NCBI GenBank assembly: GCA_018262855.1
Contig: JADFDO010000002.1
Span: 1-64,000, forward strand
From: Methanolinea sp.
Lineage (GTDB): Archaea; Halobacteriota; Methanomicrobia; Methanomicrobiales; Methanospirillaceae
Length of the DNA stretch: 64,000 nt
Direction of reading: 5' to 3'
Each line of letters opens with the position of its first letter. Positions within the stretch are counted from its first letter, which is position 1. Position numbers and translations under genes: made by a program. A model generated the notes under the pieces. It did not search any database. It was given only the letters and a program-made list of their open reading frames with translations, and had not been told where the DNA came from. Of the stretch, positions 25,342 through 34,892 are shown in pieces.

Positions 25342-26342
25342 ATACGTTCGGGCGCAACTTCCGCGTCACCACGTTCGGCGAGAGCCACGGCCCGGCACTG
25401 GGCGCTATCATCGACGGCTGCCCCCCCGGGATTGAACTTGGTGAGACGGATATCCAGCCTCTCCTTGACCGGAGGAGACCGGGGATGGGACCACGGAGCT
25501 CTCCGAGGCACGAGGGAGACCAGGTGGAGATACTCTCCGGGATCTTCGAAGGCAGGACCACCGGAGCTTCGATTGGCCTCCAAATCAGGAACCAGGATGT
25601 CCGGTCCGGAGATTACGATGACATCAGGGATCTCTTCAGGCCAGGGCATGCAGACTACACGTGGCTTGCCAAGTACGGGATAAGGGATTTCCGGGGCGGC
25701 GGGCGAAGCTCGGGGAGAGAGACGGTTGCCAGGGTTGCTGCAGGAGCGGTTGCGATGAAGGTTCTCGCGCTCCGGGGAATCAGGATTGAGAGCCGCATCG
25801 TGGAGATCCATGGGAATAGCTCTCCGGCAGGAATAGATGCCGAGATTGACGAGGCGATTGGGGCCAGAGACTCTGTCGGGGGTATCGTGGAGGTCATCGC
25901 ACGCGGATGTCCTCCCGGGCTCGGTGATCCGGTCTTTGGAAAACTTGATGCAATGATCGGTATGGCGATGCTCGGTATCGGGGCGGTGAAGGGAGTCGAG
26001 ATCGGGGATGGTTTCGCCGCTGCAAAGATGCGCGGCAGCGAGCATAACGACCAGATGGGCAGGAATGGATTTCTCTCGAACCATGCAGGAGGGATCCTCG
26101 GGGGTATCAGCACCGGGGCCGATATCGTAGTACGGATCGCAGTGAAGCCGACCCCCTCAATATCGAGGGACCAGCGTACGGTGGATATCACGGGAGCTGA
26201 GAGGATAATTAATGTGAAGGGAAGGCACGATCCCTGTATCGTACCTCGCCTTGCCCCTGTTGCAGAGGCGATGCTCGCACTGGTGATCATCGATTCACTG
26301 CTTGAACAGGATAAAATCAGGGGATGGACACCGCATGAATGA
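25338..26342 (+). CDS. aroC: Chorismate synthase
   Basis: It makes chorismate from EPSP using reduced FMN. The start [28 protein letters not shown], the central [39 protein letters not shown] and the C-terminal [25 protein letters not shown] are the three family signatures in order. It is the last gene of the overlapping aromatic operon. A small hairpin follows at 26359. Confidence 0.97.
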   Translation: MNTFGRNFRVTTFGESHGPALGAIIDGCPPGIELGETDIQPLLDRRRPGMGPRSSPRHEGDQVEILSGIFEGRTTGASIGLQIRNQDVRSGDYDDIRDLFRPGHADYTWLAKYGIRDFRGGGRSSGRETVARVAAGAVAMKVLALRGIRIESRIVEIHGNSSPAGIDAEIDEAIGARDSVGGIVEVIARGCPPGLGDPVFGKLDAMIGMAMLGIGAVKGVEIGDGFAAAKMRGSEHNDQMGRNGFLSNHAGGILGGISTGADIVVRIAVKPTPSISRDQRTVDITGAERIINVKGRHDPCIVPRLAPVAEAMLALVIIDSLLEQDKIRGWTPHE

Positions 26343-26358
26343 GGTGAAATCTTCTTCT

Positions 26359-26377
26359 GGTGGTGTGCATCACCACC
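26359..26377 (+). terminator. Possible terminator hairpin after aroC
   Basis: Seven-base arms GGTGGTG and CACCACC around TGCAT lie 17 bases after the aroC stop. No long T-run follows, only ATATCATTATCC, so its role as terminator is uncertain. Confidence 0.3.
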
Positions 26378-26445
26378 ATATCATTATCCCCCAATTGTAA
26401 ACGCTTATGACAAGCACGGACAACGGGACTAGGGAAGTCAGTACC

Positions 26446-26862
26446 ATGATTCAGAGTCGCACAGGATTTATGGTGGTCACCCTCCTGATTCTGTTCAGTT
26501 GTTGCCTTGCCGGCGGATGCCTTTCGGTGCTTTCCCAATCAGGCAACGGGGAGACTGGTCCAGGTTCAGGTGGATCAGGGCTCCGTGCCACCCTCATCAA
26601 TCAGGATACAGACTGGGGTTTTTCTAGGGGGTGTGTCTGGACAACCACGTTCCAGGTCTCCAATCAGGGAAACACCACTGTGCAGGGTGTGACCCTTCAC
26701 CTTGAACTGGTCAATGCAAAGAATGGCGCGGTGAGGGACACGAAGGAGATCTACCTGGGAACGATAGCCCCGGGTGAATCGAAGGAGGCCAGGATAACAC
26801 TCGACGGTGAATGCCTCGATGAGTACACGGTGAGAGCATTTCCGGCAGTCAGTGGTCTTTGA
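26446..26862 (+). CDS. Small predicted lipoprotein
   Basis: MIQSRTGFMVVTLLILFSCCLAGGC is a lipoprotein signal with lipobox LAGGC. After a Gly/Ser linker comes a beta-sandwich-like domain: VWTTTFQVSNQGNTTVQGVTLHLELVNAKNGAVRDTKEIYLGTIAPGESKEARITL. This resembles extracellular FxLYD/CARDB-like domains. The ATG at 26446 gives a normal-length n-region; one at 26407 would add 13 hydrophilic residues. Its last 14 bases overlap the 3' end of aroD on the other strand. Confidence 0.72.
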   Translation: MIQSRTGFMVVTLLILFSCCLAGGCLSVLSQSGNGETGPGSGGSGLRATLINQDTDWGFSRGCVWTTTFQVSNQGNTTVQGVTLHLELVNAKNGAVRDTKEIYLGTIAPGESKEARITLDGECLDEYTVRAFPAVSGL

Positions 26863-27484
26863 GCAGCCGGCAGAACTCTCTCCACTCCCGCACGTGATAC
26901 TGCCCTGGGGATGCAGCGGTCCCACAATGACAGTAGATCAGGGATGATCCGAACAGTGGCAGCAGCAGCCTTGCATGACGGAATTTTGTCCCCATGATGC
27001 TGGTGGCGATCGGTTTTTCTGCATGGTGGGTGAAGGAGAGGAGGGAAAGGACATCGTCGCGGGTTTCCGGTGCGACCACGATCTTCGGGATATCCCCAAA
27101 TGACCGCAGCCGGGATTCGAGTGTTGCGAGGGTGCGGCCATCCGGCATTGAATGGGTATGCACCGAGGAGATGGTTGAGATTCCCTTCCCTTTCAAGCGC
27201 GAAGCAAGTGGTTTGAACCCATCCTCAATATCGACATACTTCGCATAGGGTATGCAAGGGAGCAGGGTGTTCCACCATTCCTGATGCCCTCCTGTGAACA
27301 GCCCTCCTTCCCGCACGCTCCTGATCGTGAAAATCAACGGGACGGGGAGATCAGTAAATGATGCGTGTGCAGTCTCTTCCGGGATGTATCCGGTCAGATC
27401 GAGCCGGATCTCGATGATGTCTGCCCCCTCGGAGATAGCACGGGGGATGAGATCCAGTCCGGGGACAGAGACAACGCACTGCAT
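26849..27484 (-). CDS. aroD: 3-Dehydroquinate dehydratase, type I
   Basis: It dehydrates 3-dehydroquinate to 3-dehydroshikimate through a Schiff base. Signatures: GADIIEIRLDLTGY, LIFTIRSVREGG, ISSVHTHSMP (catalytic His) and DIPKIVVAPET (Schiff-base Lys). ATSIMG and FGSSLIYCHCG near the end also fit. At 211 residues it is a slightly short type I enzyme. It completes the pathway encoded by the plus-strand operon, yet is transcribed separately toward it. Confidence 0.93.
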   Translation of the reverse strand: MQCVVSVPGLDLIPRAISEGADIIEIRLDLTGYIPEETAHASFTDLPVPLIFTIRSVREGGLFTGGHQEWWNTLLPCIPYAKYVDIEDGFKPLASRLKGKGISTISSVHTHSMPDGRTLATLESRLRSFGDIPKIVVAPETRDDVLSLLSFTHHAEKPIATSIMGTKFRHARLLLPLFGSSLIYCHCGTAASPGQYHVREWREFCRLLKDH

Positions 27485-27546
27485 TGTACGGATCTATGGC
27501 AATGGAGCAGTCTTTAATCTGCTCCCGGGAGACTTCTCTTTGGAAT

Positions 27547-30171
27547 ATGAGTCATCCAACGCCAGAAATCAAGGAGCGACAGATCCCCGAACTCCTCGCA
27601 CCTGCAGGATCGAGAGAGGCATTTCTTGCGGCCGTTGCGGCTGGGGCGGATGCAGTATATCTTGGGGGTCCCAGGTTCGGAGCACGGCATTTCGCAGCCA
27701 ATTTCAGGGAAGATGACATCAGTGAAGCAGTCAGGTATGCCCATCTTCGCGGCGTGAAGGTCTATGTGACGGTCAATACCCTCATCCAGGACAGTGAGAT
27801 TCCGGATGCCGTATCGTACCTTCTTTCCCTGTACCGCATGGGGGTGGATGCCGTCCTGATCCAGGATGTGGGCTTGTTGTCCCTTGCACGGGAACTTATA
27901 CCTGGTCTTCCTCTCCATGCATCCACACAATGTACCATTTCAAGCAGGGAAGGTGCCCTGTGGGCAAGACGATCCGGATTTTCCCGGGTCGTCATTGCAC
28001 GGGAGACTCCGTTCTCAGAAATTGAGAAGCTCCTTGGCGATCCTCCCTCTGAAAGGCCTGGGATTGAGATCTTTGTCCACGGAGCCCTCTGCTACTCCTA
28101 TTCCGGCCAATGCCTGCTTTCGTCGGTGATCGGTGGGAGGAGCGGGAACCGCGGTATGTGTGCACAACCCTGCAGAAAGCCTTACCTCCTCGTTGGCGGG
28201 ATCCCGGATGAGTATAGCAGGCCAGCCGGGTTGAAGGAAATTCCCTGTGATGGGCGGTATCTTCTCTCCACACGGGATCTCTGTGAATATCCTGCGCTCG
28301 ACATGATTATCGAAAGGGGTCTTGATGCACTGAAGATAGAAGGGCGTATGCGATCCCCCCTGTATGTCCGGGCTGTGGTCGGGGCATACAGAAAAGCCCT
28401 CGATGCCCTGAAAGAAGGGAAAAGCTGGTATATGGAGGAGGATATGGAAAACATGGCCCTTGCATTCAGCAGGGGTTTTACACGAGGATATCTCTTTGGC
28501 GAACACGGCCCGTCTCTCATGGGAAGGGATCAGCCCGGAAACCGGGGACTCATGCTTGGCACCGTCGTAAAATCCCACGGGAAGAGTGAAGGTATCCATG
28601 TCAGGCCACTTGCAGCATACATCCCCTCCGCAGGAGACGGGATTCTCATTCTTGACCCTGCCGGAGGGGAGCCTGCAGGTTTTGCCCTGAACAGGAATGC
28701 CGGGCTCATTGGAAAAGACCTGATACTGCATGGTGCCCCGGGTGCTGTTTTACCGGGTTCCCGGGTGTATATCACAAAGAGCATGCAGCTTGCGGCCGGG
28801 CAGGCAGAAGATTCCCGGGGGAGATCATTGTCCCTCAAAATCCCGGTCAGGGTAAAAGTCCGTGTAGTCGCAGGGGAGCCCCTCAAGGGCTGGGCATGGT
28901 GCGACGGGAGGGACGGTCAGGTTGTCAGCGCAGAATGCGGGACCTCTTTCATTCCTGAAAAGGCGACGGCCAGGCCAATTGGCAGGGATGCGATCATCCG
29001 ACAGGTACAAAAAACTGGTGATACCCCTTTCCAGGTAGAGGAAGTTGAGATTGACATCCAGGATGATCCCTTCGTTCCCCTCTCTGAACTGAACCGGCTG
29101 CGACGGGATCTCCTCTCCACTCTTGAGGATGCCTGGCTCAGGGCATCACTCCCTGAATCCAGTGAGATTCAGGCTTTGGAATCGAGACTGAACACATTCT
29201 TTGACCAGCACAATTCCCTGCTGTCCGGCAGGCACGAATCACAAAAGAAAGAGCAGGACCCAGCCCTTGCGGTCTATTGTTGGACTCATGACGAACTCGT
29301 CGCTGCCTGCGATGCCGGTTGCGATGTGATCTATTACGAACCTAACGTGACGGGGTGGACAGGGTGCATGCAGGACCTGATTGAGGGTTCCAGGTACTGC
29401 CACGAGCGGGGGATTCTCTTTATATGGAAGTGGCCCCGGGTTACGGGAGGGCATTTCATTGAATCTGCGCTCCAGCATGTTCATGATCTCTTCATGGCCG
29501 GTGTATGCCGGATCATGGTGGAAGAACTGGGTATGGCCGAAGCAGTCCTTATACTGGAGCCAGGGATGGTGATCCTTGGAGGAGCAGGTCTCAATATTTT
29601 CAATGCACACGCCGCACAGGCTCTCCACCCGCCGATTACAGGTTTCACACTCTCCCCTGAACTCTCTTCATCCCAGATCGCGACTCTCGTTGCCATACTG
29701 GATACGAGAGTGCCCGGCATCCGCTGCGAGGTGTACTGCCAGGGGAACCTGGAGGTCATAGTAAGCGAGGACCGCCTCCTGGAGGCTTGTGCACCCGGAC
29801 CCGGTATTACCAAGCCAATACAATTTGGGATCAGGGATGAAACCGGGCGTATCTTCCCTGTATACAGGGACTGCTGCGGGAGGACCCATATCCTCAATGC
29901 CATCGAGACCACGCTCATCGATCGTATCCCCCACCTCGCTGAAGCAGGCGTCTCATCTCTCGCTATCGATGCCCGCGGGAGAGGAGGGGTATACGCGCGC
30001 GAGATGACGGCCCTTTACAGGGAGGGGATCAGGGCCTTGTCGCACCGAAGAAAGGATACAGCGGTATGGATCAGCCTGAAGGACCGTGCACGCCAGATGG
30101 CCAGGGGAGGGATTACCCGGGGTCACTTCGATCGGGGTGTTGCCGGGTTTTCAGAACAGTGGGACGAATAG
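27547..30171 (+). CDS. U32-family protein (peptidase U32 / RNA hydroxylase RlhA-like)
   Basis: The first 300 residues match the U32 family: ELLAPAGSREAFLAAVAAGADAVYLGG, FGARHFAANF, VNTLIQDSEIP, LPLHASTQCTI, and the cysteine cluster CYSYSGQCLLSSVIGGRSGNRGMCAQPCR. Bacterial RlhA uses such a cluster to hydroxylate a 23S rRNA cytidine; peptidase activity is documented for only some members. The long C-terminal half (about 400-874) includes a second barrel-like region. ATG 27547 (MSHPTPE) is chosen over upstream Met codons because aroD starts divergently at 27484. The substrate is unknown. Confidence 0.85.
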   Translation: MSHPTPEIKERQIPELLAPAGSREAFLAAVAAGADAVYLGGPRFGARHFAANFREDDISEAVRYAHLRGVKVYVTVNTLIQDSEIPDAVSYLLSLYRMGVDAVLIQDVGLLSLARELIPGLPLHASTQCTISSREGALWARRSGFSRVVIARETPFSEIEKLLGDPPSERPGIEIFVHGALCYSYSGQCLLSSVIGGRSGNRGMCAQPCRKPYLLVGGIPDEYSRPAGLKEIPCDGRYLLSTRDLCEYPALDMIIERGLDALKIEGRMRSPLYVRAVVGAYRKALDALKEGKSWYMEEDMENMALAFSRGFTRGYLFGEHGPSLMGRDQPGNRGLMLGTVVKSHGKSEGIHVRPLAAYIPSAGDGILILDPAGGEPAGFALNRNAGLIGKDLILHGAPGAVLPGSRVYITKSMQLAAGQAEDSRGRSLSLKIPVRVKVRVVAGEPLKGWAWCDGRDGQVVSAECGTSFIPEKATARPIGRDAIIRQVQKTGDTPFQVEEVEIDIQDDPFVPLSELNRLRRDLLSTLEDAWLRASLPESSEIQALESRLNTFFDQHNSLLSGRHESQKKEQDPALAVYCWTHDELVAACDAGCDVIYYEPNVTGWTGCMQDLIEGSRYCHERGILFIWKWPRVTGGHFIESALQHVHDLFMAGVCRIMVEELGMAEAVLILEPGMVILGGAGLNIFNAHAAQALHPPITGFTLSPELSSSQIATLVAILDTRVPGIRCEVYCQGNLEVIVSEDRLLEACAPGPGITKPIQFGIRDETGRIFPVYRDCCGRTHILNAIETTLIDRIPHLAEAGVSSLAIDARGRGGVYAREMTALYREGIRALSHRRKDTAVWISLKDRARQMARGGITRGHFDRGVAGFSEQWDE

Positions 30172-30212
30172 GTTTTCCCGTGGTGGATCCATATCACTGG
30201 TGAGAGATTACG

Positions 30213-30881
30213 ATGGGAACGCCATTCATACTTCTGAACCTCAAGACCTACACGGAAGGAAGCGGGCAGCGCGCTCATTCGATCGCGGAAGCAGCCCAGC
30301 AGGTTGCGGGGGAATCGGGCGTGGAAATTGGGATCGCGCCAAGCTACATGAACCTGCACCCCATGTCCATGCACTACTCGCTGCCGGTGTACGCTCAGCA
30401 TGTCGACGGCGCTGCCCCGGGTGCGCATACGGGCTCAGTCACCGTGGAAGCGATCAGGTCGGCAGGTGCGCAGGGATCGCTCGTCAATCACTCCGAACGC
30501 CGGTTGAATCTTGCGGATATCGATACGGCAGTCACGGCGCTTCGGTCAGCAGGGCTCGTCTCCGTGGTCTGCTCGAATAACGTGGCAACCAGTGCAGCGG
30601 CAGCGGCGCTCTCGCCTGATTATGTGGCAATCGAGCCTCCCGAGTTGATCGGGGGAACGGTCTCGGTCTCCCAGGCCAATCCCGAGATCATCACCGGCAC
30701 GGTCGCGGCGGTGGAAAAGATCAATCCCAATGTGAAGATTCTGACCGGGGCCGGGATCCATTCAGGAGAGTGCGTGAAGGTCGCGGTCGATCTCGGTACC
30801 GCAGGGGTCCTCCTTGCGTCGAGCGTGGTGAAGGCAAAGGCCCCTATCAGCGTGCTGCGCGACCTGGTCTCAAAACTTTAG
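30213..30881 (+). CDS. tpiA: Triosephosphate isomerase (archaeal type)
   Basis: It interconverts glyceraldehyde 3-phosphate and dihydroxyacetone phosphate in gluconeogenesis. The short archaeal form (222 residues) shows the active-site elements: LLNLKTY (Lys), SLVNHSERR (His), [12 protein letters not shown] (catalytic Glu) and [26 protein letters not shown] for phosphate binding. Its stop overlaps the 3' end of the convergent CBS-HTH gene by 4 bases. Confidence 0.95.
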   Translation: MGTPFILLNLKTYTEGSGQRAHSIAEAAQQVAGESGVEIGIAPSYMNLHPMSMHYSLPVYAQHVDGAAPGAHTGSVTVEAIRSAGAQGSLVNHSERRLNLADIDTAVTALRSAGLVSVVCSNNVATSAAAAALSPDYVAIEPPELIGGTVSVSQANPEIITGTVAAVEKINPNVKILTGAGIHSGECVKVAVDLGTAGVLLASSVVKAKAPISVLRDLVSKL

Positions 30882-31438
30882 CGATCCATGATCAGGGGGA
30901 TGAGGTCATGCTTGGTGATGACCCCTCTTACCTTCCCGCCATCCATCACCAGCACCGCGTGATGATCCTGAAGGATCCGGACGACTGTCTCGATATCCAT
31001 GTCCTGGGGGACCGTGGGAAATCCTGACTCCATGTAATGCTTCACCTGCTCCCCCTGACCCCGGTGGCCGCTCTGGTCTTCGATGGCACTCACAATCGCC
31101 GATTCAGAGATGCACCCGACAGGAACCCCGTTCTCGAGCACCGGGACCTGGGATATATTGAACTTCTCCATGATGTCCACAGCCTGTGTTATGGTGTCAC
31201 CGGACGCGACGCTGATCACCGGCGTGTGCATCACCCGGCTGGCTGTGGTTCGTGGCCTCGCCATAGTGTTGAGGACACGGACAATCTTGGCCATTGTGCT
31301 GGCCCTGGGATCCACGCTCCCTGATTCAATACGTGCTACCATTGACTGGCTGATACCTGCTTTTACGGCAAGCTCAGCCTGTTTCATGCCCAGAATCTCC
31401 CGCTTGGCCTTTATCTCTTCAGGGGTGGGGATATGCAT
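30878..31438 (-). CDS. HTH-CBS transcriptional regulator
   Basis: An XRE-type helix-turn-helix (about 8-60, [50 protein letters not shown]) is followed by two CBS domains (about 70-186: [36 protein letters not shown] and [45 protein letters not shown]). CBS pairs often bind adenine nucleotides or SAM, so it may sense energy or methyl status. ATG 31438 ([10 protein letters not shown]) is preferred; the frame upstream would overlap the promoter region (CATATTTATCC near 31463-31473 on the minus strand). Target genes unknown. Confidence 0.88.
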   Translation of the reverse strand: MHIPTPEEIKAKREILGMKQAELAVKAGISQSMVARIESGSVDPRASTMAKIVRVLNTMARPRTTASRVMHTPVISVASGDTITQAVDIMEKFNISQVPVLENGVPVGCISESAIVSAIEDQSGHRGQGEQVKHYMESGFPTVPQDMDIETVVRILQDHHAVLVMDGGKVRGVITKHDLIPLIMDR

Positions 31439-31500
31439 ATGTGGTATTACCCTGGTGCATATGAGCGGATAAATATGCTGCAGAATAAGAATACAGGTAA

Positions 31501-31850
31501 TGAGTGGGAGGAGTAAGCCCCCTTCTGTTCGGTGCGGCATTCAGCTACGCGCCATACCCGGGCAGGCACTGAGCAGCCTTCGTGCCCTGTTTTGGCTTGC
31601 ACCCGCAGGGATTCACCGTTTCATCGATTCCTGCCCTTATGCATCAGCGAGACACTCGCGCCTGTCAGGCGCGGGTGCATTGCCCACGGATGGGCTCGAT
31701 CGCATCATGGCTGGGGGCAGGCCGTGTCGTTTCTGTGCCATCGCCGTGACTCTCGCCACCCGTACTTGCATACGGCTGCGCGCTCAGCAGGTGGGGGGAC
31801 TTTCCTCAGCAGCATCGTGTGCCACCGTCGGCCGCACTCTCCCTCTCCCT
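31501..31850 (-). ncRNA. rnpB: RNase P RNA
   Basis: Read on the minus strand, the universal signature GAGGAAAGTCCCCCC lies about 43 nt from the 5' end (31807 downward), and the closing signature ACAGAAGGGGGCTTAC lies about 12 nt from the 3' end. The ends (AGGGAGAGGGAGAG and CTCCTCCCACTC) pair as helix P1. The length of about 350 nt is normal for archaeal type A RNase P RNA, which matures tRNA 5' ends. A/T-rich TAAATAAT near 31870-31878 suits its TATA box. Exact ends are estimated to a few bases. Confidence 0.93.
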
Positions 31851-31882
31851 ATTTAATATGAGTGATGCATTATTTACACCTG

Positions 31883-32467
31883 ATGGACGCGCTCACACGG
31901 GAAGAGGGGGACCTCGCGGTGCGGCTGGCCCGGTCAGTCCTCGAACACACCATAGGCGGAAAATCCGGATCAGAACCGGTCCTGCCGCCCGTCTTCCAGG
32001 AGAAAAGGGGAGTCTTTGTAACCCTTACGAAGAATGGGGAGCTCCGGGGCTGTATCGGATTTCCTTACCCACACCTGCCCCTCGGGCAGGCAATCCGGGA
32101 CGCTTCCTATGCCGCAGCGAGGGAGGACCCGAGATTCCACCCGGTGGGTTCCGGGGAACTCCCGGGGATCAGGATTGAAGTGACGATCCTCACTGTGCCT
32201 TCGCTGCTGCGTGCATCTCCCGCGGAACGCCCCGGTGACATCCAGGTCGGCAAACATGGCCTCATCGTCCGTGGTTATGGAAGGAGCGGGCTCCTCCTCC
32301 CTCAGGTCCCCGTCGAATGGAAATGGAACAGCAGGGAATTCCTCGACCACACCTGCATGAAGGCTGGGCTGCCTGCAGGCTGCTGGATGGAGAGGGGCGT
32401 TGAGATCTACACGTTCGAGGGGCAGATCTTTCACGAAGAGGGAACGGAAAGGTGTGATCCGCGATGA
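31883..32467 (+). CDS. AMMECR1-domain protein
   Basis: The protein has the AMMECR1 hallmark LRGCIGF and the following ALGQAIRDASYAAAREDPRFHPV-like stretch, then GLIVRGYGRSGLLLPQVPVEWKWNSREFLDHTCMKAGL. These archaeal proteins have no firmly known biochemical role. The ATG at 31883 (MDALTREEGDLAVRLARSVLE) is chosen because homologs begin with this helix; upstream Met codons fall in the rnpB promoter. It overlaps the next gene by 4 bases. Confidence 0.9.
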   Translation: MDALTREEGDLAVRLARSVLEHTIGGKSGSEPVLPPVFQEKRGVFVTLTKNGELRGCIGFPYPHLPLGQAIRDASYAAAREDPRFHPVGSGELPGIRIEVTILTVPSLLRASPAERPGDIQVGKHGLIVRGYGRSGLLLPQVPVEWKWNSREFLDHTCMKAGLPAGCWMERGVEIYTFEGQIFHEEGTERCDPR

Positions 32468-34773
32468 ATCCCGGAGGCCAGCTGAACATCGTCATCATCG
32501 ATGATACCATCCACACGGATACCCCGCGGGGCCGGACCATCACACGGATAATAAAAGGACTCGTCGAGTTCAATATCGGGGTTACCACCATTGCATCCAT
32601 CGAGGATGCACGATCAGCCTTCGCGCAACTCGCGGAAGCGGACTGCATCATGGTGAACTGGAACCTCGGCGGCACCGGCTCGAAAGATCACAACGATGCC
32701 AGGCGGCTTATCGACGAGATCAGGAAAAGGAATGAAGACATCCCGATATTCCTCATCGCGGAACCCGTATCAGGAAGCTCCGCGTCGCTGACAGTCGATG
32801 TGGTCCGGGAGGTCAACGAGTTCATCAATATCATGGATGACACTCCTGAGTTCATCGCGGGGAGAATCACGGTTGCCGCGCACCGGTACAAGGAGAGCCT
32901 GCTCCCACCGTTCTTCGGTGCGCTGGTCAAGTTCTCGAAGGATTTCGAGTACTCATGGCACACACCGGGCCATGCGGGAGGGACGGCGTTTAGGAAGTCC
33001 CCGGCGGGTCGCGTCTTTTTCAATTTTTTCGGGGAGCAGATCTTCAGGTCGGACCTCTCCGTCTCGGTAGGGGAACTTGGATCGCTCCTCGATCATTCCG
33101 GGCCTCTTGGTGAGGCGGAGCGGTATGCTGCGAAGGTATTTGGCGCGGACCAGACCTACTTTGTCACGAACGGCACCTCGACCGCGAACAAGATCGTCTT
33201 CTTCTCCCGGGTGACAGGGGGCGATATCGTGCTCGTGGACAGGAACTGCCATAAATCCGCCGAGCATGCAATCACCATGACCCATGCACTCGCGGTCTTC
33301 ATGATCCCGACCAGGAACCGGTATGGGATCATCGGCCCGATCCCCCCAAGCGAGATGAGCATGGGGAATATCCGTGCGAAGATTGCCGCATGCCCGCGTG
33401 CAGGGGAAACCGGAGATGCATCGCCCGTTCATGCGATTGTCACAAACTCAACCTACGACGGGCTCTGTTACCTTGTCACTGAAGTGGAGAACCTCCTCGG
33501 CAGGAGCGTCGATTCGATCCATTTTGACGAGGCATGGTACGGGTACGCCCGCTTCAATCCCCTCTACCGGGACCGGTTCGCGATGCGCGAGCGTTCACAG
33601 GAAAGCGATGGCCCGACGGTATTTGCCACCCAGTCGACCCACAAGCTCCTCGCAGCGTTCTCCCAGGCCTCGATGATCCATATACGGAACGGAAAGATCC
33701 CCGTGGATCCCTCCCGGTTCAATGAAGGATTCATGATGCACAGCACCACCTCGCCATTTTACCCCATCATGGCATCCCTGGACGTCTCGTCGAAGATGAT
33801 GGAGGGGGCTGCAGGGCGGATGCTCACGACTGAATCGATCGAGGAGGCGATCAGGTTCCGCCTGACCATGTCCCGCATCCAGCGGGAGATCCGATCTTCA
33901 GGAAAGAAGAAGGACTGGTGGTTCGGGGTGTGGCAGCCGGATATGGTGACCGATCCGAAGGCAAGGAAGAAGATACCTTTTGCCGACGCATCACTGGAAG
34001 TTCTGCGCGACAACCCCTACTCCTGGGTTCTTCATCCCGGCGAGAACTGGCACGGATTTCCCGATCTTCCCGACAACTACTGCATGCTCGACCCTGTCAA
34101 GGTCACGGTGATCATGCCTGGTGTGAATGAGTCCGGGATGCTCGATCCCTGGGGAATCCCGGCGCCAGTTGTGGTCAAATTCCTTGATTCCCGCGGGATC
34201 GTCAACGAGAAGTCCGGCGATTATACCATCCTTTTCCTCTTCTCGATGGGCAACACCAAGGGAAAATGGGGGACACTGGTCTCCGAACTCTTCGAGTTCA
34301 AGCGGCATTATGACCAGAAGACCCCGCTTGAAGAGGTCATCCCCGATCTCCCTGCCACATACCCTGACAGGTATCGGGGAATGACGCTCGCCGGCCTTGC
34401 TGACGAGATGCATGAATACAAAAGGCAGTATCGTATGAACGAGAAGCTCGAGGGGGCGTTTTCCACTCTCCCTGAACCGGCGATTACGTATGCGGATGCA
34501 TACAAGAAGCTTGTCAGGGGTGAGGTTGAGCTGGTGCCGCTCTCCGAAATGGGTGATCAAATCGTAGCAACGGGAATATATCCCTATCCCCCCGGGATCC
34601 CTATCCTTGCACCCGGGGAAAGGGCAGGCCCCGTTCATGGGCCTGTGCTTGAATACCTCCTGTGTCTGCAGGACTTTGACAGAAGATTCCCCGGGTTTGA
34701 GCATACCATCCATGGTGTCGAGAAGGTCAAGGATGAATACCTGGTCTACTGTATAAGGGAAGACTCCGAGTAG
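32464..34773 (+). CDS. Orn/Lys/Arg decarboxylase, large bacterial (fold I, AdiA/CadA) type
   Basis: A wing domain (1-~135, response-regulator-like, LNIVIIDDT...EADCIMVNWNLGG) precedes the PLP domain (~140-560: YSWHTPGHAGGTAF, FVTNGTSTANKIV, IHFDEAWYGYARF) with the PLP Lys in FATQSTHKLLAAFSQASMIH. The C-terminal domain runs to 769. The family decarboxylates arginine, lysine or ornithine for acid resistance or polyamine synthesis; sequence alone does not fix the substrate, though arginine is plausible. Archaea usually use a small pyruvoyl-dependent arginine decarboxylase, so this may come from bacteria. Confidence 0.9.
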   Translation: MNPGGQLNIVIIDDTIHTDTPRGRTITRIIKGLVEFNIGVTTIASIEDARSAFAQLAEADCIMVNWNLGGTGSKDHNDARRLIDEIRKRNEDIPIFLIAEPVSGSSASLTVDVVREVNEFINIMDDTPEFIAGRITVAAHRYKESLLPPFFGALVKFSKDFEYSWHTPGHAGGTAFRKSPAGRVFFNFFGEQIFRSDLSVSVGELGSLLDHSGPLGEAERYAAKVFGADQTYFVTNGTSTANKIVFFSRVTGGDIVLVDRNCHKSAEHAITMTHALAVFMIPTRNRYGIIGPIPPSEMSMGNIRAKIAACPRAGETGDASPVHAIVTNSTYDGLCYLVTEVENLLGRSVDSIHFDEAWYGYARFNPLYRDRFAMRERSQESDGPTVFATQSTHKLLAAFSQASMIHIRNGKIPVDPSRFNEGFMMHSTTSPFYPIMASLDVSSKMMEGAAGRMLTTESIEEAIRFRLTMSRIQREIRSSGKKKDWWFGVWQPDMVTDPKARKKIPFADASLEVLRDNPYSWVLHPGENWHGFPDLPDNYCMLDPVKVTVIMPGVNESGMLDPWGIPAPVVVKFLDSRGIVNEKSGDYTILFLFSMGNTKGKWGTLVSELFEFKRHYDQKTPLEEVIPDLPATYPDRYRGMTLAGLADEMHEYKRQYRMNEKLEGAFSTLPEPAITYADAYKKLVRGEVELVPLSEMGDQIVATGIYPYPPGIPILAPGERAGPVHGPVLEYLLCLQDFDRRFPGFEHTIHGVEKVKDEYLVYCIREDSE

Positions 34774-34892
34774 TGAACCAGGGTTCACCTGGATGAAGAC
34801 ATCTCATGAGACTGCGGTCCTGGTAGAGGGAACAGCCATACTTTCTTGCCTCCATACGACCCAGTAAGTAAAAAATTGAGCGCAAGGGGACC

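Noticed and set aside
33991-34788. 265-codon open frame antisense to the decarboxylase C-terminus
   Set aside because: It lies wholly inside a well-supported gene, has no recognisable domain, and mirrors codon bias of the real strand.
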